From Pristionchus mayeri (taxonomy: Eukaryota; Nematoda; Chromadorea; Rhabditida; Neodiplogasteridae), in assembly GCA_036245805.1 (NCBI GenBank), contig BTRK01000001.1:17925087-17989086 (forward strand): a stretch of 64,000 nucleotides of DNA. The letters run 5' to 3'. This document shows, piece after piece, positions 31,265 through 44,000 of this stretch; the first letter of the stretch is position 1, and the number at the start of each line of letters is the position of its first letter. The position numbers were made by a program, and so were the translations under genes. The notes under the pieces were generated by a model. It ran no database searches, was not told the origin of the DNA, and was given only the letters and a program-made list of their open reading frames with translations.

Positions 31265-34200
31265 ATGTTTCGCGGCTCACGGATCGACATTACTACAAAG
31301 CCGATTGTGGAACAAATGAGACTGGTTCGTATTTGCTGCTTGTTTTTAGTAGTTAGTCAATACAATTAAGGGATATAGTTTAGAGCGTCTATTACTGCTC
31401 CACTTTTGATTGATTTTTTGCAGATGAGACTAAATCGACTCGCCCGTCATGTCAACAGTAATTATGAAGTCAATGTAGAACGCAGAGACTACGTAAGTTA
31501 AAGTTAGTTTTGTTTCGAGAGAATGTTGGTTAATTTTGGGCGCGATGGTTCAGTAGGTGCACACAAAATCCGCATTGTTCAAAAAAGAACGGGACACGGT
31601 AGATGGCAGCATACCGTAGCATATCATCTCCCTATTTCGCATGATCTCTCACTGGCCAGAGAAAGTGAGAGAGTACGCGATGCACATGCGTATCATCACA
31701 GGTGAGGACGGCCGTAGAGGAGAGAGCGCGCTCTAGTCACCGCGGGTTAGAGGGGAGTAATAGAGCGTGACCCGTCCCATGTAGACTTTTAATGTACAGA
31801 CGCAGCGGTCGTGAGCCCTTGTCGTGAGCCCCAGGGATAGTCAAATGGATTATCCATTTAGACGCGTCGCGTCGCGCGCGGTCAACTGGATAGTCCAAAC
31901 TGTCGGATATATTTTTGGATCATCTATTCGAGTTTGAATAATCCAATCCTCTTTTAGTAAATACATCTTAGTCTCCCGCGCGTCGCGGTTCGTGTGTGGC
32001 GGTTTGCATTGTCCATTGATAACTGATAATCTAAACCGCCGCGACGCGCGCGTATTTCATAATGATAATCCATTATGAATCGTATTGCCATCCTTAATGT
32101 TGTGTGAATGTGGTTGAAAAGTAAATGTTTCACGATATTCAAGCAGCATGATACTTTTTCTCTATGTTGAATGTTTTTTGCTCGACTTATTTATCTATTT
32201 ATCGTACACCGCAAGGGTGCTTCTGCATGGTCAAAATGTTCGTGAAAGTGGGGTTAAGGAAGGGATGAGGGAGGGAGAAGAAGACAAGGGATTCGGCTCG
32301 CATCTTAACCCGCTCCTTTTCAGTTTCCCATCCTCGCTCTGCCAAAGGAACTCATTGCTCTCATCTTTTCATTCCTACCCATCAAAGATCGATTGAGAGC
32401 CAGAGTGAACAAGAAATTGAATTCAATCGAAGCAGAATCGAAATATCATGTGAAGCGTCTGATAATTCACGAGGTAAGCTTTAAACACTTTTGGGATTGG
32501 TTGTTTTGTAAACTCGATTGTTACAGTAAAAATTTGGCTCGCTGTGAAACTTAAAACTGCTAAATTTTTAAATGTTTAACCTATTTCGAGTCTCTAAAAT
32601 ATAAAGTTGCACAAGGCGAATATTGCGCGAGATCTGAAACACTGGTGTAAGCCAATAATGAACAGCTTTCATTTCAGGTTTGGGAAGTTCTTTATCCGAA
32701 TCCACCGTCGATCTCGTAAGTTTGAGCTTCAAAGTCTCAGAATACTTGGAGTATACATATCCATTTCCTTATTCTCCAAGTAGTTGGACGTTCGCAAATA
32801 ACTCAATTCAGTGGAAGCAGTTGCCAAAGTTTTCACTTTATTGACTTCTACTTTTGTTATATTTGGTCGCGGGGCCCGCAACCCGCTAGTTTGCAAACTG
32901 CATCCCTCTCTCCCCCGCTTCCTCCGCTCTCTCTAACCCGGCGTGGTTAGAGCGCGCGCGCAAGAGAAAACGGGAGGCCTGGCGAGGAAGAGAGACGCGT
33001 TGCGGGGCCCGCAACCCTCCCCTCCCCTCGATTAGAGGTTGCGGGCCCCGCAACCTCACAAGGTCGATAACGGGTCCGCAACGCCCGAATAGCCAACACT
33101 AGTGGGGGCGGCTATCTTTTTCACTTCTGATCACTTTGGCATCGATTGAGTAAAACATTTCACGTAATTGATTTCGATGTAAACGCCCAACGACCTAGGG
33201 GTATAGGGAAATGTTTAAGTAGACTCTTTTCTGGCACTAGGTCGGATGAGAACTATGACTGCATGACGCTGGTGATATATCAAAGGCCGCGTGACGTCAT
33301 AACTTTCATCCTGCCTAGTGCCCCTTTATATAAAGTTGCTAACAATACCAAAGTTTCAGCACTCAATACATGCTTCTCTCTACGATGAAATCGTATTCGT
33401 CTGATATGATCAGAAAAATTACTAACAATTCATCATTTGAATCTCTGGAGATCACAGTAAGTGAGGAGTCGTTCCTAATCTTTTGATATTCTTGTTTAGT
33501 TGATTGGTTCGGATAAGTTTCACCGAAAAGTTTGCCATCTCATCAAGGAATTCAAGATGGATTCTCTCAAGCTTGATATCCGGGTATGCCAGATAAGTTT
33601 TTTTTATCGAAACAGACGCCTATAAGTAAAGCACTGCGTGTATCGTGCGTGACAAGGTTGCGAAATTGATCGAGATAGATAGAGCGTGTAGGCAACTTTC
33701 ATCACGTGTGCTTGTGAAAGAGTGAGCCGCATAGCGGCCATCAGCAATCCTGATACAAGCCGAAGGCGTGGAAACGACTTGTTTAATTTATCATATAACA
33801 CACTATCTGAGAAAATCAACATATTTCTTCAGCGACTTGGCACTGGCCGAAATTTCGAATTCCTACTAAATTCGCCTATAGGGAGTACTCATTGAGGAAA
33901 ACATACGAGCATCGCCAAAATGTTGGTCCGAATTCGCGCGCGCGGCGACGCGGGTGTTGAAACAAACTACAGTAATCCTTGAAATTTTTTATATCGATTT
34001 CAATGACTGCGGCGGTAGGGGGGAATAGGTCGGCGGGCAAATTCTAAGACTTTTTTACTGTGCTGAAATTTTCGATCAGATTCTATCTAACGCCGGAAAT
34101 CGATAAAATCATTTTTATTTCCGACATGTATGGAATTCCCCGGAAATTTTTCAAGAACCTCCACACTTTTTATTGCAGTTTCCGCTTCTACATGCACTAA

Positions 34201-37200
34201 TACGCATTTTATTAGAATATTATAATTTTAAAAAAATATGTATTTCGATAAAAATGCGGAAGAATGTGGCCAACTTGAATTGTGGTGAGGAAATTACGGT
34301 AACCGCTTTGTCCAAAATTCGTTAATTTTCGATGAAACCCCTTAATTTATGCTCCAGTAGTGTCGCCGATGTCAAATAGTTGATGCGGACGCAGAATTTA
34401 AGTGATTTTATGGTAAATTCTCAAATTCGGAAAAAGCGGTTACCGTAATTTCTTCACCACAATTCAAGTTGGCCACATTCCTCCGCATTTTTATCGAAAT
34501 ACATATTTTAAAAAAAATTATAATATTCTAATGAAATACGTATTAGTGCATGTATAAGCGGAAACGACCATAAAAGTGTGGAGGTTCTTGAAAAATTTCC
34601 GGGGAATTCCATACATGTCGGAAGTAAAAATGATTTTATCGATTTCCGGCGTTAGATAGAATCTGATCGAAAATTTCCGCAGAGTAAAAAAGTCTTAGAA
34701 TTTGCCCGCCGACCCATTCCCCCCTACCGCCGCAGTCATTGGAATCGATATAAAAAAATTTAAGGATTACTGTAGTTTGTTTCAACACCCGCGCCGCCGC
34801 GCGCGCGGATGCGGATCAACATTTTGGCGATACTCGTGTGTTTCCCTCAATGAGTACTCCCTATAGGCGAAGTTAGGAGGAATTCGAAATTTCGGCCAAT
34901 GCCAAGATTATTTTGGTTTTCTCAGAAGTCGTGTTATATATGTTTTTTTCAAGATATTTCTGAGACTGAAACAGCCGAAGTATTTACAGCTTCCGTAAAC
35001 ATTTAATTTTTTTGTGGTTAATATGCGTCTTTCCAGAATGCATACATGAAGAAGGGGACTATCATCGATTCGTTTCTAATCGATCTCTCTGAATCGTGCA
35101 AGTATCTCATTCTGAATGACTTATACGTGTGCACTATCACTGCTGAGACACTTCTTCAAATATTCATGGTGAGCTAGTAATTGAAGCTTGAGTTGCCATT
35201 GCTTCCACTTGAATATCCTAATCTTCATAAGGCATATTATTTTTATATCACGGGTATTCTGTAAGAATGCAGGAACGTCTACCACCAGAAACAAGTCATA
35301 GCCATGGATTTCGATTAAACTTAGTTTATGCATACTATTGGGGGTCCGAAGAACGTGACGTCATCGAGTACTGTTTGACGTCATCGGGTACTGTTTGCCG
35401 AAAAACTAGTTTTTCGATCAACACTATAGATTTTCTCGAAAGTTTTTGCTTATACCCCCGGATATTATGGCACCTGTGGATTCTCCAGGCAAATCTAGGT
35501 GGGGTCTGTGTTGAGCATTTTCCATAGAACGTGCATTGGGATATCGATCTATGTAGGTTCTTGGGCATAGCCGTTTTTTTTCCAAAATTGTGTTTTTGAT
35601 CATATCTCAGCTTAAAATGGTGCTACCGCGAAGTTAAAAAGTGCATTCGATAGCTCGCAGCAAGCTTTACAAATTATACTCAGTGGACCGAAACGCTAAA
35701 ATGTCTAGTTTTTGACTTATTTGAGAAAATCGAAAACATCCGAATCATTAGTCTTTCACAGTGGAACCTGCCTTTTCCTCAGATCTCAAATAAGTCAAAA
35801 ACTATACGATTTAGCGTTTCGGTCAACTGAGTATAATTTTTATAGCTTGCTGAGAGCTATCGATTGCACTTTTTAACTTCGCGGTAGCACCATTTTAAGC
35901 TGAGATAAAATTTTGGAAAAAAACGGCTATGCCCAAGAACCTACATAGTAAATCGATATCCTAATGCACGTTCTATGGACAATGCTCATAGACCCTACCT
36001 AAGTTTGCCTGGAGAATCCACTCCACAGGTGCCATAATATCCCGGGGTATAATCAAAAACTTTCGAGAAAAATCTAGTGTTGATCGAAAAACTAGTTTTT
36101 CGGCAAACTTTACCCGATGACGTCACTTCCGGCAAGGGGTAAAGAAGAACTTTTTGTAGAACTCTTTGAGACGAGTCAAATGCAAAAAAAAGTTAGCTGT
36201 ACGATCAACATTGACCGAGTTACGGTATCCCAAAGGGGTAGATCAAAAAATCGATAATAAGCGAATTTGACCAATCCAAGTGCATAGATATTCTTCGGAC
36301 CCCCAATAGTATGACTTTTTTTCTGGTGGCAAAAGGGGCTCATTTTCCTACATCCTTACAGAAGACTCGTGATATCAATCACTCAACCTTAATATATTTA
36401 CTGAGAAATATTACTCGGAGAACACTAAAAATCCACATTTTCAATTTATTCTCTAGTTGTCATACAGTAAAACATAGATTCCTCTTGTGGGCTAAATTTT
36501 AGTGGTGTACACTTACAATTAGTCGATTTTAAATTAGGTAATGTTAGTTATGTATTCTCCTCTCCTCTCTCTGGCTCTCTCATTCCGCGCACTATATTGC
36601 CTTCCCCGCGCATATAGCTTGACAAAACAGTGAGATTGTGATGCGTGCGGAATGGTGATAGTGAAGATTAAACTAGGATTTAGGAGAGAGAGAGAGAGGA
36701 GACAAATTTGGGGACTTTCCTAGCTCCGCGCCAGGCACCGCCCCCCTTTGATGCCGCCCCCTTGGGGACGGGACGGGGTGGAACCAGGCTGCACCCGAAG
36801 GGGGTGGAGTCTGGCTCTCCAAAAAATTGCCGAGAGGGTTTCCCATCGAACTCAGGAACATGATGTTCCGGGGAGTGAGGAAGAGCCAGCAAAGGTCACC
36901 CGCGCGCGCTCTCTAGTCACGCCGGGTCAGAGAGCACTGGGAGGAACGAGAGAGGGAGAGAGGGGAGTGGTCTCCTCTCGGGAAGGGGAGGAAGGGGCGC
37001 GAGAAGAGGGGAGGAGGGAGGGTCCATATTAAAATGCCCCCTCTCCCCCTGGCAGTACCCGCCTTTCTAATCAAATTTTGGTATAGACTGCGGAAGTAGG
37101 AAAGTGCACAAATTTGGATAAATTACGTCATTAGGAATTAGGGGTGGGGCTACTACCGACATCGTATCTCATGTTTTCCGTTGCTTACGTGATCCTCGCC

Positions 37201-37714
37201 TATTTTCTTGTGCCAATAACATGATAAATTTATTTATTTACCGCTCTCGTGCTCGCACGGTGTCGCGATCAAAGGGCGGGGATGGAGAGGCTTCTAAGAT
37301 TGGTCTGTAATTTCTCAAATTTTGTAGAACATAATCGACGGCTCAACACTACTTCGTTCTCTCAAGTGTTATTTGCTCAAGAAGGAAACTGTCACTTCAT
37401 TTCTTCGTCTCTATGGAATTACCATTAGGGATGGAGTGGTCTTCTCCAATAAACGCATTGAGGTATATTCAACATTTAGTTGTTAACAACTATCAATTTT
37501 TCAGGCTTATGAGATGCTTCCGGAGAAGATTCGCTATCGTTTCTACGATGGTTCCATGGAAATCGCTGTTGGTGTGCCATTCGCTTATGACGACTCCAAT
37601 CAGCGTACGTTGTGGTTTACTTTGCACGAGAATAAAAAGTCACTCGAGGAATCGAAAAAAAGAGCGAAGATTCGAGGTCTCAGAATGAATGTTCTCAACG
37701 TTTCGAATATGTAA
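31265..37714 (+). CDS. F-box protein, separate paralogue with inflated introns
   Basis: Nine exons, 324 residues: 31265-31324, 31424-31492, 32324-32473, 32678-32715, 33360-33456, 33500-33583, 35037-35168, 37328-37462, 37505-37714 (TAA). The F-box exon reads LALPKELIALIFSFLPIKD, RLRARVNKKLNSIEAESKY. Downstream landmarks match the array (TIIDSFLIDLSESCKYL, NIIDGSTLLRSLKCY, RFYDGSMEIAVGV). Exon lengths 150, 97, 84, 135 and 210 are those of the array, but introns are 0.6-2.2 kb because each has taken in inverted-repeat elements. Presumed SCF substrate adaptor of unknown target. All joins keep frame, so it is probably functional. The start at 31265 is the first in-frame ATG; exon 2 repeats the sequence MRL at its start. 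Confidence 0.85.
31493..32323. other. Intron with degenerate GC-rich palindromes
   Basis: The intron holds GAGAGCGCGCTCTAGTCACC (31719 onward), the same module as in other elements of the window. At 31830-32080 complementary blocks with CGCGTCGCG and the pairs ATGGATTATCCATTTAGACG and GATAATCCATTATGAATCG suggest an old inverted repeat. No exon was recognised. Confidence 0.5.
32860..33090. mobile_element. GC-rich element with GGGGCCCGCAAC repeats
   Basis: GCGGGGCCCGCAACCCGC (32869), GCGGGGCCCGCAACCCTC (33002) and the inverted GTTGCGGGCCCCGCAACC (33038) lie within 170 bases. They enclose the palindromic module CTCTCTAACCCGGCGTGGTT / AGAGCGCGCGCG at 32930-32962. It looks like a small foldback element inside an intron. 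Its borders and target duplication were not identified. Confidence 0.65.
33233..33322. mobile_element. MITE of the CTAGGTCGGATGAGAAC family
   Basis: GGCACTAGGTCGGATGAGAA at the left is mirrored by TTTCATCCTGCCTAGTGCC at the right, with the same TATATCAAAGGC.GC loop as the copy at 801-889. It lies 37 bases upstream of the exon at 33360. Confidence 0.82.
33835..34910. repeat. 1.08 kb inverted repeat in intron of the F-box gene at 31265
   Basis: Arms of about 480 bases (33835-34313 and 34433-34910) are near-perfect inverted copies. Matching blocks include TGGCCGAAATTTCGAATTCC, CTATAGGGAGTACTCATTGA and ACGCCGGAAATCGATAAAAT, with a loop of about 120 bases. Differences between the arms are scattered single bases, so the palindrome is fairly young or kept alike by gene conversion. 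There is no coding sequence. Confidence 0.92.
35246..36384. repeat. 1.14 kb inverted repeat in the next intron of the same gene
   Basis: Outer ends TATCACGGGTATTCTGTAAG (35247) and CTTACAGAAGACTCGTGATA (36356) are inverted repeats. Inner blocks pair for about 430 bases, for example ACTATTGGGGGTCCGAAGAA against TTCTTCGGACCCCCAATAGT and TTAAAATGGTGCTACCGCGA against its complement. The loop lies near 35770. The left arm has a small duplication (GACGTCATCGRGTACTGTTT, twice). No reading frame survives. Confidence 0.92.
36711..37112. mobile_element. GC-rich terminal-inverted-repeat element, copy 1
   Basis: The left end GGGACTTTCCTAGCTCCGCG is mirrored at the right by CTGCGGAAGTAGGAAAGTGC. Inside are CAGGAACATGATGTTCCGGG and CGCGCGCTCTCTAGTCACGC. 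A second copy in reverse orientation lies at 38525-38929. Apparent open frames here are low-complexity artefacts. Confidence 0.82.
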
Positions 37715-38098
37715 ATATTGTTTCAAATGTAGTGCCATGCATGTTTACTTTTCATTGTTTCCCATACTAATTACGTCACACTAACTTTACGATTGAAGTC
37801 GGTCCCCATTGATAAATGGTTTCAATCACTTGAATGTTTCTTAAAATATTTGAGGTTCTGAGACCTGTGAAGGTATCTAACATGCGTGTAATCTGTTATA
37901 TTTCTATCTGATATATTTGTTGTTGTATTGCTAATCGTCTCACAAATTTTCTAGCGAATGATAAATATTTCTAATTATGTGCTACTCTTCTAAATTAATG
38001 ATGGTTCTACGACCAGAAAGTTTACCTGAACTTCATTGCCTTTAATTTTGTATTATTCTAAAGTTTTGTTTGCAGTTCTGGTCGCTTATTAAGTGCTA
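37715..38098 (+). other. Intergenic spacer
   Basis: About 380 AT-rich bases between the last F-box gene and the THAP-domain gene. I see no repeat ends or open frame. It presumably contains a transcript end and a promoter. Confidence 0.5.
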
Positions 38099-41000
38099 AT
38101 GATGAACTCGGACGCGGTCGGATCTTCCCCGAAGAGAACGAGGGAAGAGGAGAAGAATGAGGAGTCCATGGAGGTGGACATCAATTTCAAGGACGATCAG
38201 TCTATTCAGCCAATTGTGAGTATTTGATAGGATTGGGAAGGAGGTTTACTAGGCCCCCCTTACAGGTGGAATCATCGAATGAGGTAATGGATGAATCTGG
38301 GGAACGCAAAGACGACTCAACCGAAGTCAAACATGAAGAACCTCTTGTTGACGTGAGTTTTACAGTGAAATTCACGATTTCGGAAGTCGGGCTGCACTTG
38401 CGGGAACCCTTTTGAGCCCCTCCTTGTAAAAATGGCTGTTCGATGAGTTTATTATGACCCGTTATGTGTCCTTTTTTTATTTATCTAATCAAAGAAATGG
38501 GGGTTCGGCGCATCTCTAACACACTTTTTGGCACTTTCCTACTTCCGCGCCAGGCTCCCCCCCTTCCCTTCCTTCGCGCTCTCAGACCCGCCTCTCCCCC
38601 TCCCCCCATGAGCGCTCCTCGTCCCTCCACCTCCTTCTTCGTGCGCCCTTCCCTCCCCTGCCAGAGAGGAGAGCACTCCCCTCACTCACTCTCTCGTTCC
38701 TCACAGTGCTTTCTTACCCGGCGTGACTAGAGAGCGCGCGCGGCTGACCTTTTCTCGCTCTTCCTCACTCCCAGGAACATCACGTTCCTAAGTGCGAAGG
38801 GGAAACCTCTCGGCAAATTTTTGGAGAGAGCCAGACTCCACCCCAGCCTGGTTCCACCTCCTCCCGCCCTTTTGGTGCGGAATCGAGGGGGCGGTGCCTG
38901 GCGCGGAGCTAGGAAAGTCCCCACTTTTTTCGTGACCAAATGCGAAATTCCGTTGGTTTGCAGTCTAGTGCGAATATGATGGAGATTCCACCCCCGGTCG
39001 ATGCAGTGGAACCCACGGAGATCAGAGATGACGCGATGGAAGGAAAAGATGAATCGATCGATAATCATACTGATGCCAAAGAAGAAGAGCCACGTCCCGA
39101 TATAAGTTTTTCTTTTATGAAAATTTGTCTTTCATTGGGAGGGTGACAAAACGTAAAGCGACAAAACGTTAACAAATCACAACTCCTGCGGGATTCGACG
39201 AATAGCTTTGGGAGTTGCTGCATTGTTACCGGTATGCGCTACCATACCTTTGTGTATTTAATTCTTATTACCAGGCGATAGTGAGTTTCAACGTATAGGG
39301 GTTCATGGAAATCCAAATAACATGAACCCCCTATACGCTGATTTGTAGTGAAACTCACTATCGCCTGGTAACACGAATTATATATACAAACGTATGGTAG
39401 CGCATACTGGTAACGATGCATCAACTCCCAAGTCTCTTCGTCAACTCCCACGGGAGCTGTGATTTGTTAACGTTTTGTCGCTTTACGTTTTGTCACCCCC
39501 CCCCCTTTCATTAACTGATTGATTTTGATGATTTAATTTTTTTTTTTTGATTTCAGATTTAATCCCATAAGCCCAACTATGAATGTATATTTTCACGGTA
39601 CCTGCCCACTTTAATCTCTTCTAGATATGCTGTTCATCCACTGAAACTTCTCGTACACTCAACCAGTCTACTCCAGTGCTCTACAGTAACGAGACATCGA
39701 AAACAAAGGTAAGAGTTATTATTTTATTTTGCATAAATTCGAGGTGAAAAATCTAAATATCCTATTTTTGAGAGCTATCAAGAGATTTTTTTCGAACTCT
39801 TAATATATTAATATCTCACGCTATAGGATTATTTCTTTTATAGGATTCTCCTGCTGAATCGAACGAAGGAGATGGAAAGCTGCTTGATATCGGAAAAGAA
39901 GAAGTGAAGCCAAAGACGAACGTGTTCATAGATGCTCTTCTTGCTGAGATTGATCAAGAAGATGCACAGAAGCCAATAGCTGATGTGAGACTTGTATTTT
40001 TCATAATTTTCTAATACTGTATATATCAAAGGTCTGTTTGAATGATGAAATTTTTGAAGTTATGGAATTAAATAAGCTTTGACTTGTAGTCGATCTGGAA
40101 ATGTCTCCCCCTTACAGGTAGTCTCATCGGATGTGGCTATGGCAACAGTAGAACCCAAGGAGGATTTGATCGGTGTTAAGCCTGAAGATCTTATCGTTGA
40201 CGTGAGTTTTACAGCGAATTCCACGAGTTCGGAAGTCGGGTTGCATATGCGGGGACCCGTTTAGAGGCCGCCCCCTTCCCTGTAAAATACCGGTGCTTGC
40301 CCGGTGATTTGATTGTGATTTTAATTTGTTCTAAGAATTATGCGAAATTCATGTTGCTATGGTTTGGTGAAATGGCGTTGAGCCGAATGATCACCGCCGA
40401 ATGATAAACTTCCGGATAATAGCCAAATATTTTTAAAAAATATACTTCTTGACAATAATGAAATATATGATGAAAAAACTTTGAGATAGTACTATTTTCG
40501 GTTCCCATCCGGTTGGATATATTCGACGGTGATCATCCCGCCTAGTGCCGGTGAAAATATCCCTATAATAACGAAGATGAATTTATAAAGCCCAGCAAAT
40601 ATGGGTAATAATATTTAATTCCAAATTTTAACAGGAAGGGGCTCCCACCAGCAGTAAGAAGATGGAGAAAAAGGTGTGTATTTATATTACATGTTTTATT
40701 TTCATTTAGCAATAGCAAAAACCGTGTATTTTTGAAAATTCATGAACATTCCTTTCAGATGAATTCGAAATCGCAGGAGCTCCGGAACAAGAACATGAAT
40801 TCGGAGGACAAGTCGACTGTGGTACGGAGTGTTCTCTTTTTTCGAATCGAAAGTAATAATCAAATTGCGTTATTATAGTTTGTCGAGGATAGGGTGTGTG
40901 AGGTGAACTTCATGTTGATATGATTTATTGGAAAGACACTAAGTCGGATTATAATCATCGACAGATAACCTTCCGGATGATAACCAAAAATAATACCCTT

Positions 41001-44000
41001 CTGCAGTATTTTCGAACAAGATCTCTTGGCAATAATTATTTGCAATACACATAATGGGAACTATAGAAGGATACTATATTTTGTTCCCATCCGGCAGGAT
41101 ATATTCGACGGAGGCCATCCCACCAACTGCTGTTTAAATTAACCCTATAATATCGGAGATATATTTTAAAGCCCCGCAAATATGGGTAATAGTATTAACT
41201 AACAATTATTTTCAGGAGGAAGCTCCCACCAGCAGTAAGAAGATGAAGCAAGAGGTCTGTATTATATAACATGTTTTATTTTCATTTAAAAAAAGCAAAA
41301 ACATCAATTTTTGAAAATTCAAAAACATTTCTTTCAGATGAAGGCGAAATCGCAGGACCTCAAGAACAAGAATTCTGAGAACAAGTCGACTGTGGTACGG
41401 AATGTTCTCTTTTTTTCTAATCAAATATGGGCAATAGTATTAACTAACAAATATTTTCAGAAGGAAGCTCCCACCAGCAGTAAGAAGATGAAGCAAGAGG
41501 TGTGTTTTTATATTACATGTTTTATTTTTATTTAAAAATAGCCAAAACATGTATTTTTGAAAATTCAAAAACATTTTTTTTCAGATGAAGGCGAAATCGC
41601 AGGACCTCAAGAACAAGAATTCTGAGAACAAGTCGACTGTGGTACGGAATTTTCTCTTTTTTTCAAATCAAATATGGGTAATAGTACTAACTAACAAATA
41701 TTTTCAGAAAGAAGCTCCCACCAGCAGTAAGAAGATGATGCATGAGGTGGACATTTACATAATATATTTACTTTTTATTACAAATAACAAAAACATTCAT
41801 TTTAAAATTCCAAACCACATTCCAGATGATGGCAGAATCGCCGGAGCTCAAGAACAATGACAAAAATGCAGGGGATAAGTGGGCTGTGAGTCTCATTACG
41901 TAGTGTTTTCTGTTTTATTAATCGGATATAATCATCAAATTTAATTAATATATATGAGTTGAGAAATGACTGCAAAGCTACTTTAATAGTCTGAAGTTTA
42001 AGGAATAAGAAGGTTTAAATTTCGCGTTGAATATTCCATTATTTTATTTCTACATTCTCACTCGCATAATGTTTTCTTCAGACGAAACGCGTCACGTGCA
42101 TCGTCTGTGGTCAATCTCGCCACTATAGAGAAATGCGTGAATTCACTAAAGATTCCGATAGACGCAAGAAGTGGGTGGAAGCAGTTCGATCGACCATCGA
42201 AGGACGGGAATCTCTGATGGCACTGCTGAATTCGAGGGGAAAATCCACCCTCTGTTCAAATCACTTCGCCACTTCCGACTTTACTCAATTCGGGTCTCAA
42301 ATCAGACTCAATAATGACGCCGTTCCCTCCTTTAAGGTTAGTATGTGCTGAATTTTTACGTGAACACTAGTAAAATTCATTTTCGTAAATGTTTTTAATA
42401 AATTTTGGGAATAGAAAGGGAGTTGGAGAATTTAAATTATCAAATCAGAAATTGCATTGCCCCTCGTTGCATAACTTTCATTCATTATATATATCCTGAT
42501 TCTTCCAGGAAGGCGAAACTGTCGATGGTGGGAAATGGAATCCAGCTGAAATTACAAGGAAGAAAAAGGTTCGTTCAGTCTTTTATTATTTAATTTAAGT
42601 ACAAATTAAAAATATTTACTATCTGTAACTGCAATATTCTAAGGAACGTAATTCTAAGAGCAGCTTCTAGGTCGCCGTTACTGTTGCAAAGAAAGAAGAA
42701 CTCAATAAAGGGACTCAAGGTGCCCGCAGAGGTAGCCGGGGTTCGAAAAAGGTATTAGGTTGTAACATAAGTTTTGTCGCATTTCGGAGGTTCACAATAT
42801 TTCCATGAAGGATACTTCTCAAACATTATCAATGCCTGACCTCCTAGTATATGTTTGGGGTGTTCATGCACATTCAAACCATAGGGTAGAGCTGAACTGC
42901 GCACGCTGGCTTTGCGAAAAATATTAATATGAACTGATTTAAATTTGGTGCAGATTTTATTAATTCGTTTGATCGGGTGCTAGTTCGCAGAGATGATTAA
43001 TGAACCAAACTTCTACAGCATGGTGATATACCCCGTCAATGCTCTTTCAAAATATACGCCAGATATGGTGCTATGTTGAGCGGAACCAAAGATATACTTC
43101 ACTGAGTGTAAGGTTAGCCGCTGATTCGTAGCCAACTTGACCAACTCTTCTGAATCCAGAATTGCAACAACAGTGACTAACATAAGTGCGTTCAATTACC
43201 ACTCATGGAGGTATAATTTATCATTAAACAAGTGAGAGAAAGAACACTCAACTTGTGGGAAATTTGAATTTTTATTAATTCAATTCGCGCACAATTTTAC
43301 CAAAATTTGCAAGTTTAGGTGTTTCGAATTAAAGATTGTCATTCAAAAGCTATTTATTTCCAAACTTATCCCAAGTAGATACTAGTAAGGGAAGGGTTTA
43401 TGGTTCGGATGGACACAACAAATCAAATATTGAACATGTGTGCGAGGTAGGAATATGAACAAAGTGCCGATTTCAGTAGTTTAATTTACATACCATCGTT
43501 CTGAATGGAGCCACATCTCAACAGAACCCAATCTACCCCAAACTTTGTCTGCACACTGACCACTTTGGGTGAACTATATTCCACCACTATTTGGATCTGG
43601 ATATCTACTGAGAAGAAAATTCGGCTTGCGAAAGTTTTCGCGACCGTCACCAACCATCCACATTATACAAACTCGTCTACATTTCTAGAACGATTTTCGT
43701 TTGTCATTATCCGTGAGTGGTTCAAAATTATGCACATATGTAGTACTTTACGCAAATCACACAAAATCGGCATAATTTATCCTTTTCAAGAAGAGCTGAT
43801 GCGTGAAAATGATTTCTAATCCTTATCTCAGTACAACTTTGTCTGACTAATGTGCCTCCTCAACTGCCTTGACAGGACTGAAGTAAAGCGCGTAAGAAAG
43901 AGTACGAAGGCCCTCACTGATGATGAATAACGAAATTGAGATTAAATTAATTCGAAGAATTTCTGAGGTTAAAATGCATAAGAGATTGGACGCGACAAAA

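Noticed and set aside
36748..37032. Open frames in the GC-rich region around 36.7-37.0 kb and 38.5-39.0 kb
   Set aside because: These are Arg/Gly/Pro/Ser-rich low-complexity frames inside terminal-inverted-repeat elements, present in both orientations.
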